Assembly (NCBI GenBank): GCA_001314905.1 | Contig: LJZT01000039.1 | Location: 1 to 37,650, forward strand | Length of the DNA: 37,650 bases | Reading direction: 5' to 3' | Origin: Phormidium sp. OSCR | Lineage (GTDB): Bacteria > Cyanobacteriota > Cyanobacteriia > Cyanobacteriales > Geitlerinemataceae | In this document: in pieces, positions 24,936 to 33,309 of the stretch | Numbering within the stretch: the first letter of the stretch is position 1 | Layout of the letters: every line of letters starts with the position of its first letter | Notes under the pieces: generated by a model | Told to the model about the DNA's origin: nothing | What the model saw: only the letters and a program-made list of their open reading frames with translations | The model's database searches: none | Translations under genes and position numbers: made by a program

Positions 24936-24955
24936 TTTTTGGCGATCGCCAAAAA
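24936..24955. promoter_or_regulatory. 20-bp palindrome centred on HIP1
   Basis: A perfect 20-bp palindrome: five T, GGCGATCGCC, five A. It stands in the 154-bp divergent gap between rpe and the subtilisin-like gene, about 50 bp before the latter's start. In RNA it would form a stable hairpin in both directions, with a T-run when read as either strand's start. Confidence 0.85.
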
Positions 24956-25003
24956 ATTAAGATTGAGTAAGCAGAATCCCCGATTTGTATTAGGAGCAGA
25001 GCC

Positions 25004-26647
25004 TTGGCTGATCGTATTCGTATCAGACGTATTTTCACCCGATTCACCCTAGGAATGACCCTGGCGATCGCCCTAGGTTGGTTCGCCCCTATCCAGGCCA
25101 CATCCTCGACTGGAGAGGGCGGCATTCAAGCCCAGCGGCTCCATGAAGCCCCCTATAACCTGCAAGGACGCAAAATTGCCATCGGACAGGTCGAAATCGG
25201 TCGTCCCGGTCAATTTGGCATCGATAAAGGAGTTCCCCCAGACGACGATCGCGCCCCCGATCTAGCCGGTGTCTTCCTGCGCGATCGCCCCGCCGTTCCC
25301 GAGAGCCATGTGGATGCTCACGCTCATGGGGTGGCCAGTGTCATGGTCAGCAACCATAAACAACGACGGGGCGTTGCTCCCGAAGCCCGGCTTTACTCTA
25401 GCGCCACCTCCCCCGATCGCGGCGGCAATCGTCAAGGCCAACATTGTCTCGCCACCCAGCAAGTGGCCGAACAGAACAGTAATGACGTGCGAGCCGTGAA
25501 CTTCAGTTTTGGAGAACCCCTCTGGCTCGATCCTCGCTCCGAGGCCGTTCTCGACGGCAATGCCCTACTCACGCTCTGTGTTGACTGGTCTGCCCGTCAT
25601 CACAATACCCTCTATGTCATCGCCGGAAACCAAGGACAAGGGGGCATTCCCATCCCCACCGACAACTACAACGGCATTAACGTCGGCTCAAGTCAGGCCC
25701 ACAGCGGCATCTACGATCAAGTGGATGTATCGAGTTTAGGCAATGTCTTTGATGGAGTCTTCGATCGCTATGTGGGCCTCGAAACCAACATCGATGGGCG
25801 ACTGTTAGTGAGTGTGTTAGCCCCCGGCCGGGATGTCGATCTGCTCAGTCAAGACGGAGAGGTGTTTCCCAGTACCGGCACCAGTTTTGCTTCCCCTCAT
25901 GTGGTGGGAACCGTCGCGCTCTTACAAGAATACGGCGATCGCCAACTCCAGGACAACGCACCCCATTGGAGCCTGGACGCTCGACAACATCAAGTCATGA
26001 AAGCCGTGATTCTTAACTCCGCCGATAAGGTTCGTGATGTCGGCGATGGACGGCTTCAGGGCATGACCCGCACCATCGACGACAAACAAGGCGGAAACTG
26101 GCTCACATCCGAAGCCTACCGCAATCCTCGGGTTCCCGTGCATCGGGACATGGGAACCGGCCACCTCAACGCCTACCGGGCCTATGAACAGTTTAGCCCC
26201 GGCCAGTGGCCGGCCAGTGAGCCAGTTCCAGCCATCGGTTGGGACTTTGCTCGTATTGGGGCGAATCCGGGTCAAACGACCGCTCAAGCTGCGATTGAGG
26301 ACTATATCATCGACTCACCTCTGATGGCCAATAGCTACGTCAGCGCCACCCTGACCTGGGACCGTCAAGTTGACCTCAATGACCAAAATGGTGACGGTCG
26401 CTACGATATAGACGAGGGGTTTCGCGATCGCGGCTTAAATGACCTCAACCTCTATCTCATGGCCGCTGACTCCGACGACATCAACCAGGCTATTGCCGCC
26501 TCAACCAGCGACGTGGATAGTCTCGAACATCTATTCGCCGCCGTCCCCCGTCAGGGACGCTATAAACTGCGCGTGGTCTACAACCGTCAAGTTAATGAGC
26601 CAAACCAAGACTATGCGATCGCCTGGTGGACGGTTCCCGATGCCTAA
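25004..26647 (+). CDS. Secreted subtilisin-like (S8) protein with EF-hand loop
   Basis: 547 residues from a TTG at 25004, with AGGAG 7-11 bases upstream. The basic N terminus (ADRIRIRRIF), hydrophobic core (MTLAIALGW) and IQATSS form a probable signal peptide, which supports this start. S8 features are the His motif HGVASVM (His108), oxyanion Asn in AGNQG (Asn209) and the nucleophile GTSFASP (Ser294). The usual DTG-type Asp region reads GQVEIGRPG, with Glu64 in place of Asp. Near the C terminus, residues 460-471 make a complete EF-hand-like calcium loop (D-Q-N-G-D-G-R-Y-D-I-D-E). The change at Asp suggests altered activity, though other acidic residues nearby may substitute. Confidence 0.85.
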   Translation: MADRIRIRRIFTRFTLGMTLAIALGWFAPIQATSSTGEGGIQAQRLHEAPYNLQGRKIAIGQVEIGRPGQFGIDKGVPPDDDRAPDLAGVFLRDRPAVPESHVDAHAHGVASVMVSNHKQRRGVAPEARLYSSATSPDRGGNRQGQHCLATQQVAEQNSNDVRAVNFSFGEPLWLDPRSEAVLDGNALLTLCVDWSARHHNTLYVIAGNQGQGGIPIPTDNYNGINVGSSQAHSGIYDQVDVSSLGNVFDGVFDRYVGLETNIDGRLLVSVLAPGRDVDLLSQDGEVFPSTGTSFASPHVVGTVALLQEYGDRQLQDNAPHWSLDARQHQVMKAVILNSADKVRDVGDGRLQGMTRTIDDKQGGNWLTSEAYRNPRVPVHRDMGTGHLNAYRAYEQFSPGQWPASEPVPAIGWDFARIGANPGQTTAQAAIEDYIIDSPLMANSYVSATLTWDRQVDLNDQNGDGRYDIDEGFRDRGLNDLNLYLMAADSDDINQAIAASTSDVDSLEHLFAAVPRQGRYKLRVVYNRQVNEPNQDYAIAWWTVPDA

Positions 26648-26680
26648 CCTCCTGCCGCTTGTTCCCTACCTCTGCTGACT

Positions 26681-27007
26681 ATGAAATCTATCTCGTTTTA
26701 CTTCACCCTCGTTCCCGTCTTCGGCTTCTTCCCGGCCTGGTGGCGACTGTACCGTCAGCAAGGATCAGCTCAAGAGTTGGCCATTAGCCGCTTAGCGATA
26801 ACCCTGGCGTTCCTGTGGCTTTCAGGTTACATTTTGTTTGGCACTGCGGCTCAAACCACAGAACTCGGCTCCCTCCCGGTTCTCATTGGCGGCAGTCTCT
26901 GGACAACCACCTATTTTTTGATGTGTTTTGGGCTAATGGTGCGCTTGTCTCAGGGGAAATCCTTATGGTTACCAGGACTTGGCAACCTCAGCGATCGCCT
27001 CCCCTAA
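26681..27007 (+). CDS. Small membrane protein (108 aa)
   Basis: 108 residues with three predicted transmembrane helices (about 3-20, 38-56 and 68-90) separated by the short loop WWRLYRQQGSAQELAISR and AAQTTELGS. No motif is recognised. It follows the S8 gene by 33 bp on the same strand and precedes the LCP-family gene by 81 bp. Function is unknown; co-expression with the secreted protease is possible. Confidence 0.7.
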   Translation: MKSISFYFTLVPVFGFFPAWWRLYRQQGSAQELAISRLAITLAFLWLSGYILFGTAAQTTELGSLPVLIGGSLWTTTYFLMCFGLMVRLSQGKSLWLPGLGNLSDRLP

Positions 27008-27088
27008 GCCACTAGCACGGCGTGCATCAGCGATTCAACGCCTAAAACCATCGCGACTCGTCCAATCTATTTGTGTGTGAGGAATTCC

Positions 27089-28498
27089 GTGTCAGCACAG
27101 AATCATCAAGAGCGAATATCTCCATCCCCCTCCCAATCCCCTAAACCCCAAGGGAAACTCAAACATTCGGGGTTCGGCTGGCTATGGTTAGGCTTAGGAC
27201 TCAGTGGCGTCGCCATGGTGTCGGCAACAGCCGGAGCCTTACTCGCTGTCTCCCTATCGAGTACGCCGTTGATGCAAACCCAGATGCGTCCAGAAGATCA
27301 GGGTATCTTCAGCGACGAGGATTTAGCCATCTCCAATATGCGGATTCCGGAACTGACGCGTCCGGTTAACATTCTCATCCTCGGCACCAAAGTCCTCAGT
27401 TCTGATATGGGGGGGTCTTTGAGACCCTCGGGACATGATCCCCTCGTCAACTCCCTCGACGGACTCTCCGACAGCATGATGCTGGCTCGCTTTGAACCCC
27501 AAGAGCAAAGTTTAACGCTGCTGTCGATTCCTCGGGATACCCTAACCTGGATTGACGGTTATGGAGACCAAAAAATTAACGAAGCCAATCGGGAAGGAGG
27601 ACCGGCGTTAAGCGCTCGCACCGTCAGTGATCTCCTCGGTGGTGTTGGCATCGATCGCTATCTCCGGGTCAATATCCAAGGGGTTGAAAAGCTCATTGAT
27701 GTCTTAGGGGGAGTGCGGGTTAATATTCCCCAGGACATGCAATATACCGATAACACCCAACATCTGTACATTGATCTCAAAGCCGGCGAACAACGGCTGA
27801 CGGGGAATGAGGCGCTGCAATTCTTGACCTTCCGTCATGACGGGATGGGCGATATTGGACGCATTCAACGGCAACAAATCCTGATGCGAGCCTTGATTGA
27901 ACAGGCTCTGAGTCCTCGCACGTTGGTCCGGCTGCCTCGCATTTTATCGACAATTCAGGATTACGTCGATACCAATCTCAGCGTTGAGGAATTGGTGGCC
28001 CTGCTCAATTTTGCCAGTCAAACCAGCCGCGAAAATGCCCAGATGCTGTTGCTTCCGGGAGACTTTCGTAACCCGGAAACGCCGACAGAGTTGAGTTATT
28101 GGATTCCCAATCATGCTCAAATTGATCATATGGTGGCTGAGCATTTTGGGCACTCGTCTGAACCGACTCAAGCCTGGCGTGCTGATCCGCGCTATTTACG
28201 GATTGCCATTCAAGATAGTACCGAAGAACCCGAGGCGGTGGATGCTCTGATTGATAAACTGTGGGATGCTGGGTATCGTAATGTTTATCTGGCTCAGGAT
28301 TGGCAACAACCGCTACGGGAAACCCGGATTATTGCCCAAGGAGGCGATCTCGATAGTGCTTTAGAAGTCAATCGTTCTCTCGGTTTGGGGGAAGTCCGCG
28401 TTGAGAGTACGGGAGTCCTCAATTCGGATATTACCATCCAGCTCGGGCGTGATTGGCTCGAACAGCAAGGTGCTTATCTACGCTCGGATTTGTGGTAG
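27089..28498 (+). CDS. LytR-CpsA-Psr (LCP) family protein
   Basis: 469 residues from a GTG at 27089 with AGGA close upstream; the frame is open six codons further from a TTG. A Pro/Ser-rich cytoplasmic end is followed by a transmembrane helix (about 32-56) and an extracytoplasmic LCP domain: NILILGT, LSDSMMLARFEP, LLSIPRDTLTWI and GEQRLTGNEALQFLTFRHD, with the conserved Asp and Arg residues, then a LytR C-terminal domain from about 370. LCP enzymes transfer lipid-linked glycopolymers to the cell wall. This fits the glycosyltransferase, sulfotransferase and galE genes that follow. Confidence 0.9.
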   Translation: MSAQNHQERISPSPSQSPKPQGKLKHSGFGWLWLGLGLSGVAMVSATAGALLAVSLSSTPLMQTQMRPEDQGIFSDEDLAISNMRIPELTRPVNILILGTKVLSSDMGGSLRPSGHDPLVNSLDGLSDSMMLARFEPQEQSLTLLSIPRDTLTWIDGYGDQKINEANREGGPALSARTVSDLLGGVGIDRYLRVNIQGVEKLIDVLGGVRVNIPQDMQYTDNTQHLYIDLKAGEQRLTGNEALQFLTFRHDGMGDIGRIQRQQILMRALIEQALSPRTLVRLPRILSTIQDYVDTNLSVEELVALLNFASQTSRENAQMLLLPGDFRNPETPTELSYWIPNHAQIDHMVAEHFGHSSEPTQAWRADPRYLRIAIQDSTEEPEAVDALIDKLWDAGYRNVYLAQDWQQPLRETRIIAQGGDLDSALEVNRSLGLGEVRVESTGVLNSDITIQLGRDWLEQQGAYLRSDLW

Positions 28499-28510
28499 AG
28501 GGGATTGGCA

Positions 28511-28575
28511 GAGGTGACGCCCTAACGATTTCTCAGAAGACCGGTTATCATCGTACAGAATGGGAATGTCACCTC
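28511..28575. other. Inverted repeat in the gap before the glycosyltransferase pair
   Basis: GAGGTGAC (28511-28518) and GTCACCTC (28568-28575) are perfect arms 49 bases apart. The distal arm continues CACCTCCTTT, identical to the 3' end of bacterial 16S rRNA. It may terminate the LCP gene or shape the next gene's leader; chance is possible. Confidence 0.5.
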
Positions 28576-28633
28576 CTTTGAGATCTCTCCCTGGACTTGT
28601 CCCCCCGACCCCTCCCTAACGGTTTTAACAATC

Positions 28634-29635
28634 ATGGATGGAATTTGTACCCTAGCCAACGATTATGTCTACGACCAACTCGTGGCCTTGCTCAACAGCA
28701 TTGAGGTCAATCAAGGGAAGGAGACTCCTGTCTGTATTTTTCCCTACGATGATAATTTGGAACGGGTAAGAGCGGAGATTGCTCATCGTCCCAATGTGCA
28801 ACTGTATGATGACCAGGAGTCCATCGACCGTTGGGATAAGTTTTTTCGTCGCGTCTGGGATGCGCACCCCACAGCTCATCGCCAACGTCAAGAGCGGGGA
28901 CATATGGCTCCCTATTATCGCTTTGGTCATCACCGCTATTTTTGTTCCTTCGATGGGCCATTTGATCGCTTCGTTTACCTGGATGCCGATGTTCTGTTAA
29001 TCGACTCACTAAACCCAGTGTTTGATAAGCTGGGACAGTATGACTGGGTTGTGTATGACTATCAGTTTAAAGATCCGGGACATATCTATGATTTAGACTG
29101 CAAAAATCTATACAAGGTTTTCCCGAAAGAAAGAATTGAGAAAGAGGTATTTTGTTCGGGATTTTATGCAACCCACAGGCATTTATATTCCCCAGAAGAT
29201 TTGGAGAATCTTCTCTCCTATCTAGAAGCAGGAGAAGCAGAGGTTCTTTACATTTGGGCTGCTGATCAACCCATTCTCAACTACTTACTGATGCGATCGC
29301 AGCGACGCATCTATAACTTTTCCCATCACCTCCGAGCGGAGGAACGAACCGGCTGCTGTGCGACCTCCCCTCATTTTGAAGAGAAGGATGGTCTGGTCTA
29401 TGATAAAGGGAATCGACTGACCTATTTGCACTATATTGGTGTGTCATCTTCTGTGTTCCGGCGCTTGTGTGAGGGGGAAAATCTTGAGTGTCCCTATCGC
29501 GATGTCTTTTTGCATTATCGCTATCTCCATGAACCGGAGAATCGTCCCCAATTGACCGGAAGGGCTAAACCCCTAAATCCCCCCCCCACGACGGCGCAAC
29601 GGCTGCTGCGGAAACTTGGCATCAAGTCCAAGTAA
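28634..29635 (+). CDS. Glycosyltransferase-like protein, Npun_R2821/R2822 type (copy 1)
   Basis: 333 residues, soluble. The N-terminal half resembles GT-A/GT8-like nucleotide-sugar transferases: MDGICTLANDYVYDQLVALLNSI, then FDRFVYLDADVLL with a DAD metal motif at 117-119. Downstream are FCSGFYATHR, AADQPILNYL and LTYLHYIGVSS. It resembles paired cyanobacterial proteins annotated as the Npun_R2821/Npun_R2822 family, whose acceptors are unknown. The next gene encodes a relative. No clear Shine-Dalgarno sequence precedes the ATG. Likely role: building a surface glycan or glycolipid, by inference from the motifs and neighbours. Confidence 0.8.
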   Translation: MDGICTLANDYVYDQLVALLNSIEVNQGKETPVCIFPYDDNLERVRAEIAHRPNVQLYDDQESIDRWDKFFRRVWDAHPTAHRQRQERGHMAPYYRFGHHRYFCSFDGPFDRFVYLDADVLLIDSLNPVFDKLGQYDWVVYDYQFKDPGHIYDLDCKNLYKVFPKERIEKEVFCSGFYATHRHLYSPEDLENLLSYLEAGEAEVLYIWAADQPILNYLLMRSQRRIYNFSHHLRAEERTGCCATSPHFEEKDGLVYDKGNRLTYLHYIGVSSSVFRRLCEGENLECPYRDVFLHYRYLHEPENRPQLTGRAKPLNPPPTTAQRLLRKLGIKSK

Positions 29636-29669
29636 ATTAATGTAAAATAACTGGAATGAGGACGATATC

Positions 29670-30593
29670 ATGACCCGGGGGATTTATATTGTTGCCAATG
29701 ATAAAGTCATTGAGCAGACCATTGCTTTCCTGAAAAGCCTGCGCCACTATGATGGTGATACGCCGATTATTTTAATTCCCTTTGATGCCAACTATCAACA
29801 GGTGTTAGAAGCGGTTAAACCGTTTGGAGTTGATATTTTTGAGGATTTAGACTTTGTTGATACCCTCTGCCTAAAACTTCATAAAATTTTTGGTAAAGGG
29901 TTTTTCAATACTCCCAACAAGCAACGAAAACAAGCTTGTTGGTTTGGTCCTTTTGACGATTTTTTGTACATCGATGTTGATATTGTTGTCTTTGAAAAAA
30001 TTATTGACAATCTGAGCTATCTTGAGGATTACGATTTCTTATGTTGTGATTATCAACATACAAATGGGACAAAAAATGTGTTCACTTCTAAAGTTGTAGA
30101 AGACGGGGTATTTACAGAAGCGGATTTACAAGATGTCTTTAATAGTGGTTGGTGGGCTTCCAAAAAAGGCTTATTTTCCCTAGAAGAGTTGTATGAAACT
30201 TTCGCTGAATGTGCCAAGCATCCCGATTACTTTGATTTTTCCCAGAAAACCACCGATCAGCCAATTTTTAATTACCTGGTCCTGAAACGGATTCAGCGAC
30301 GCTTCAACTTGGTTCGTCGTCCCGAAAAAGCCGCCGGGAGTTGGGCCAGGAGTCCTCATTTCTATCGAGAGGGCGATCGCCTCATCGACTCAAAAACCGG
30401 ACAACCCTTGCAATATCTCCATTGGGCTGGAGTGCGGATTGCACCGGGTTGTCCCTATTGGGATATCTGGGAACATTATCGCTATCTCGGGGAGGAGGTC
30501 CCCGAACAGCCGGCGATCGCCCCTCGATCCCCCTCCCTCCCCCGTCAGTGGCTCGATCGCCTCAAGCAGTTTTCCAAACGTCTGCAACCCTAA
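29670..30593 (+). CDS. Glycosyltransferase-like protein, Npun_R2821/R2822 type (copy 2)
   Basis: 307 residues, related to the previous gene along its length: GIYIVANDKVIEQTIAFLKSL, FDDFLYIDVDIVV (a DVD metal motif at 102-104), FNSGWWASKKG, TTDQPIFNYLV and QPLQYLHWAGV. The start at 29670 is preceded by GAGG. The gene lies 34 bp after its relative, so the pair probably forms an operon. Sequence differences suggest old duplication and distinct substrates. The stop codon overlaps that of the convergent sulfotransferase gene by 4 bp. Confidence 0.82.
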   Translation: MTRGIYIVANDKVIEQTIAFLKSLRHYDGDTPIILIPFDANYQQVLEAVKPFGVDIFEDLDFVDTLCLKLHKIFGKGFFNTPNKQRKQACWFGPFDDFLYIDVDIVVFEKIIDNLSYLEDYDFLCCDYQHTNGTKNVFTSKVVEDGVFTEADLQDVFNSGWWASKKGLFSLEELYETFAECAKHPDYFDFSQKTTDQPIFNYLVLKRIQRRFNLVRRPEKAAGSWARSPHFYREGDRLIDSKTGQPLQYLHWAGVRIAPGCPYWDIWEHYRYLGEEVPEQPAIAPRSPSLPRQWLDRLKQFSKRLQP

Positions 30594-31507
30594 TCACCCG
30601 GCCAAGCAAAGGGATGATTGCGATCGCCGGCCATCCGTTCAAACACGGCTAAATTTTCCGGCGAAAGTTCCCCCCGCCAACGCAAATCCAACTTAATCTC
30701 AAAATCAATCTTGTCATAATAATCACCATGAGCTGTTTCTAGGGGTCGTCGAGCCTTTTGTCCCCGATACTTGGCAATCATCGAATTGGTGCCACGACTT
30801 CCGGCCACATGATGATGAGGATGTTTCCAATACTCAACCATATCCGGCGTAAACTCAAGACCGATGGCATCACAAACCTGTTTGAGCGTCCCCTCGGGAT
30901 CAGAGGCTAACGCCTCATAGTGAACCGTCATTTTGCGATCGCTTGGATGTCGATCATAAAGCTGTTTTTTCTGATCCAATTCATTTAACCAATGTTGCGT
31001 CAACCACTCAATACCCTTATCTGGATAAATCCGTAAATAGGAATTGACCACCGCTCGTCCATCCCGAACCATATGAATCAAAAACGGTCGTAACCATTGT
31101 TGCCGAAACTCTCGGGCGGCTAGGCGTTGATTGAGCCAAGAAAAATACTTACTCGAATCAACCAAAACATCAGCATCAATCTTCTCAAACAGGCGACTAT
31201 AGGGATTGAGAATCGCATCATTCCCCAACCAACCCCGCACCCACCGTTCCAGCTTCAGGGGAATATGGCGATGCAGCCGGTGTCCACTCATCCCTCGGGC
31301 TAAATCCTGTCGTTCCTTCTCCGTAAACTCGTCCTGCCAAAAATGGCTATCCTCCAACATACAGAGCCGCTTTCCCCGTCGAACAAAATCCGGTAACTTA
31401 CTAATTTCTCCCAACGAGAACGCTCGTGGGTGACTCCCTAACATTAAATCCATTAACGTTGAGCCAGAACGACCAATCCCAATAATAAAAACGACTGTTT
31501 TTTGCAT
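30590..31507 (-). CDS. Sulfotransferase (PAPS-dependent)
   Basis: 305 residues. The 5'-phosphosulfate loop is IGIGRSGSTLMDLML (GRSGST at 12-17), and the 3'-phosphate-binding segment is HMVRDGRAVVNSYLR (about 145-159), with a further conserved HYEAL near 198. These are the two hallmarks of cytosolic-type PAPS sulfotransferases. Acceptors could be a sugar or lipid; the adjacent glycosyltransferase-like pair makes a sulfated polysaccharide or glycolipid plausible. Sulfated exopolysaccharides are known from cyanobacteria. It converges on the second glycosyltransferase gene with a 4-bp stop-codon overlap. Confidence 0.9.
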   Translation of the reverse strand: MQKTVVFIIGIGRSGSTLMDLMLGSHPRAFSLGEISKLPDFVRRGKRLCMLEDSHFWQDEFTEKERQDLARGMSGHRLHRHIPLKLERWVRGWLGNDAILNPYSRLFEKIDADVLVDSSKYFSWLNQRLAAREFRQQWLRPFLIHMVRDGRAVVNSYLRIYPDKGIEWLTQHWLNELDQKKQLYDRHPSDRKMTVHYEALASDPEGTLKQVCDAIGLEFTPDMVEYWKHPHHHVAGSRGTNSMIAKYRGQKARRPLETAHGDYYDKIDFEIKLDLRWRGELSPENLAVFERMAGDRNHPFAWPGD

Positions 31508-31854
31508 AGTTCAGCTTAATTCCCTAAACGATCCCTTCCCTGGGTTGACGACGATTGACCGGCGATCGCAGTTCCAGTGCGCCCCCATCCTATCAAACCC
31601 CATCTTGCTCAGACGTCGCCGCACCCTTGATGTTGATGATGTTGATCGCGATCGCACCCCAACATGATAGCGATCGCTGCGGGAACTGTTAACGATCGCG
31701 TGGGGTCATAGATCCTAATCATCGAAACCATCCTTATTATTAGGCATAGTAGATGTATAGACCAGAAGCACGAACTTAGGTCATCCTCCAGGACATTAAC
31801 GCATCAAGGTGCCGTCCAGGATGATCCCAATCCACCCCACCGAGGACCCCAACC
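31508..31854. other. 347-bp gap with HIP1 cluster and leader stem-loop
   Basis: No convincing gene. Perfect GCGATCGC octamers lie at 31562-31569, 31648-31655 and 31670-31677 and a near copy at about 31692, a dense cluster even for this genome, together with a GATGTT/GATGAT repeat near 31630. Just before the next gene, TCATCCT (31781-31787) and AGGATGA (31818-31824) with inner GGAC/GTCC form a stem-loop in the probable leader of the gene at 31855. Confidence 0.7.
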
Positions 31855-32232
31855 ATGCGTTCTGAACCCAGTTCCTATAATTTCCACGATCGCGCCCTGA
31901 CCCAAACCCTACATGGGACGCTCCTACGCTACTTCTGCGAGGCCTTTGACGGCATCACCGGGCAACACCTGGCTGACTGTCAATTTGGCTTTGCCCCGAG
32001 TCCCCTAGGAGAGCCAACCTTCTTCATCGTCGCCGGGAGCTATGATGACATAGAATGCCTCAGCCGTGACATCGATAGCCTCCTCGACAAAGCTGCCGAT
32101 ATCATGCCCGGTATCCGCAAACTGGCCCTATGTTGCCAACCCGCCGACCCGCAACCCCGGTCAAATCCTGGATTTCTCTGTGGTCGTGTCTTTTCCGTGC
32201 CGCAAATCGAGCTGGACACGGACTCAGAATAA
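31855..32232 (+). CDS. Hypothetical protein (125 aa)
   Basis: 125 residues, soluble and rich in Cys (Cys28, 42, 69, 93, 94 and 109). A helical N-terminal part (ALTQTLHGTLLRYFCEAF) is followed by FGFAPSPLGEPTFFIVAGSYDDIECLSRDIDSLL and a C-terminal LCGRVFSVPQIEL. No family is recognised. Its ATG follows a stem-loop, and the stop codon lies 3 bp from the convergent galE stop codon. Coding status is supported only by length, start and codon pattern. Confidence 0.55.
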   Translation: MRSEPSSYNFHDRALTQTLHGTLLRYFCEAFDGITGQHLADCQFGFAPSPLGEPTFFIVAGSYDDIECLSRDIDSLLDKAADIMPGIRKLALCCQPADPQPRSNPGFLCGRVFSVPQIELDTDSE

Positions 32233-32235
32233 GTC

Positions 32236-33234
32236 CTAACCGTGACGCTTCTGATGCCATTGCCACGCGTGACCGACAATATCGCGCAACTGAGGATATT
32301 GAGGAACCCAGCCCAACCTTTGACGAGCCTTGTCACTACTCCCGACTAAAATGGGAGAGTCTCCAGCCCGGCGATCGGCAATCTGCACAGGAATCTTGCG
32401 GCCCGTAATCTCATTGGCCACATCAATCACATCTTTAACCGAAAAGCCATTCCCATTGCCCAAATTAAAGGCCTCGGAGTCACCACCCGCGAGTAAATAC
32501 TCCAACCCCAAGACATGGGCTTGTGCCAAATCGCAGACATGGATATAGTCGCGCACACAAGTTCCATCGGGAGTATCGTAGTCGGTGCCAAAAATGGCGA
32601 TCGACTCCCGTCGTCCTAACGCGGCCTGAAGTACCAAGGGGATGAGGTGGGTTTCAGGATGATGATCCTCCCCGAGTCGCCCTTGAGGATCAGCACCAGC
32701 GGCATTGAAATAGCGGAAACAGACCGATTTGAGACCATAAGCCGTATCAAAGTCCGCCAAAATTTGTTCAACCATCAATTTCGTAAAGCCATAGGGACTG
32801 ATGGGAGCCTGAGGATGATCTTCCGTCAGAGGCATAAACTGAGGAATCCCATAGGTGGCACAGGTGGACGAGAAGACTAAATGGTTCACCCCCGCCGCTT
32901 GCATCGCTTCTAGGAGGGTTAAGGTTCCCACCACATTGTTGTGATAATACTTAGCCGGATCAGTCACCGACTCGCCCACGAAGATATAAGCCGCAAAGTG
33001 CATCACCGCCGCGATGTCATGGTTCGCAAAGAGATCATCGAGGAGGGGGCGATCGCAGGTATCCCCGAGAATCAACTCCACCCCTAACACCTCCTCAACT
33101 AAATCCCGGTGGCCATAGACGAGATTATCCAGAATCACCACCGAATAGCCGGCAGCTTGGAGAGCCAGAACCGCATGGGAGCCAATATATCCAGCTCCGC
33201 CGGTGACGAGAATGGTCGGTTTACTTGAAGACAC
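32236..33234 (-). CDS. galE: UDP-glucose 4-epimerase
   Basis: 332-residue short-chain dehydrogenase-type epimerase that interconverts UDP-glucose and UDP-galactose, giving precursors for surface polysaccharides. The NAD-binding motif is GGAGYIG (12-18), the substrate region is FSSTCATYG (about 121-129) with the catalytic Ser, and the YxxxK pair is Tyr148 and Lys152 in YGFTK. FRYFNAAGADP is also typical. Length is standard. It lies 75 bp after the kinase gene on the same strand and tail to tail with the small gene at 31855. Confidence 0.96.
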   Translation of the reverse strand: MSSSKPTILVTGGAGYIGSHAVLALQAAGYSVVILDNLVYGHRDLVEEVLGVELILGDTCDRPLLDDLFANHDIAAVMHFAAYIFVGESVTDPAKYYHNNVVGTLTLLEAMQAAGVNHLVFSSTCATYGIPQFMPLTEDHPQAPISPYGFTKLMVEQILADFDTAYGLKSVCFRYFNAAGADPQGRLGEDHHPETHLIPLVLQAALGRRESIAIFGTDYDTPDGTCVRDYIHVCDLAQAHVLGLEYLLAGGDSEAFNLGNGNGFSVKDVIDVANEITGRKIPVQIADRRAGDSPILVGSSDKARQRLGWVPQYPQLRDIVGHAWQWHQKRHG

Positions 33235-33309
33235 GGCAAATTTCTCTGAGAGTCTGTACTACTCTCTCCAGAATAGGAGCAAATTCCGGAATTTGACGGG
33301 AGTTGCCCC

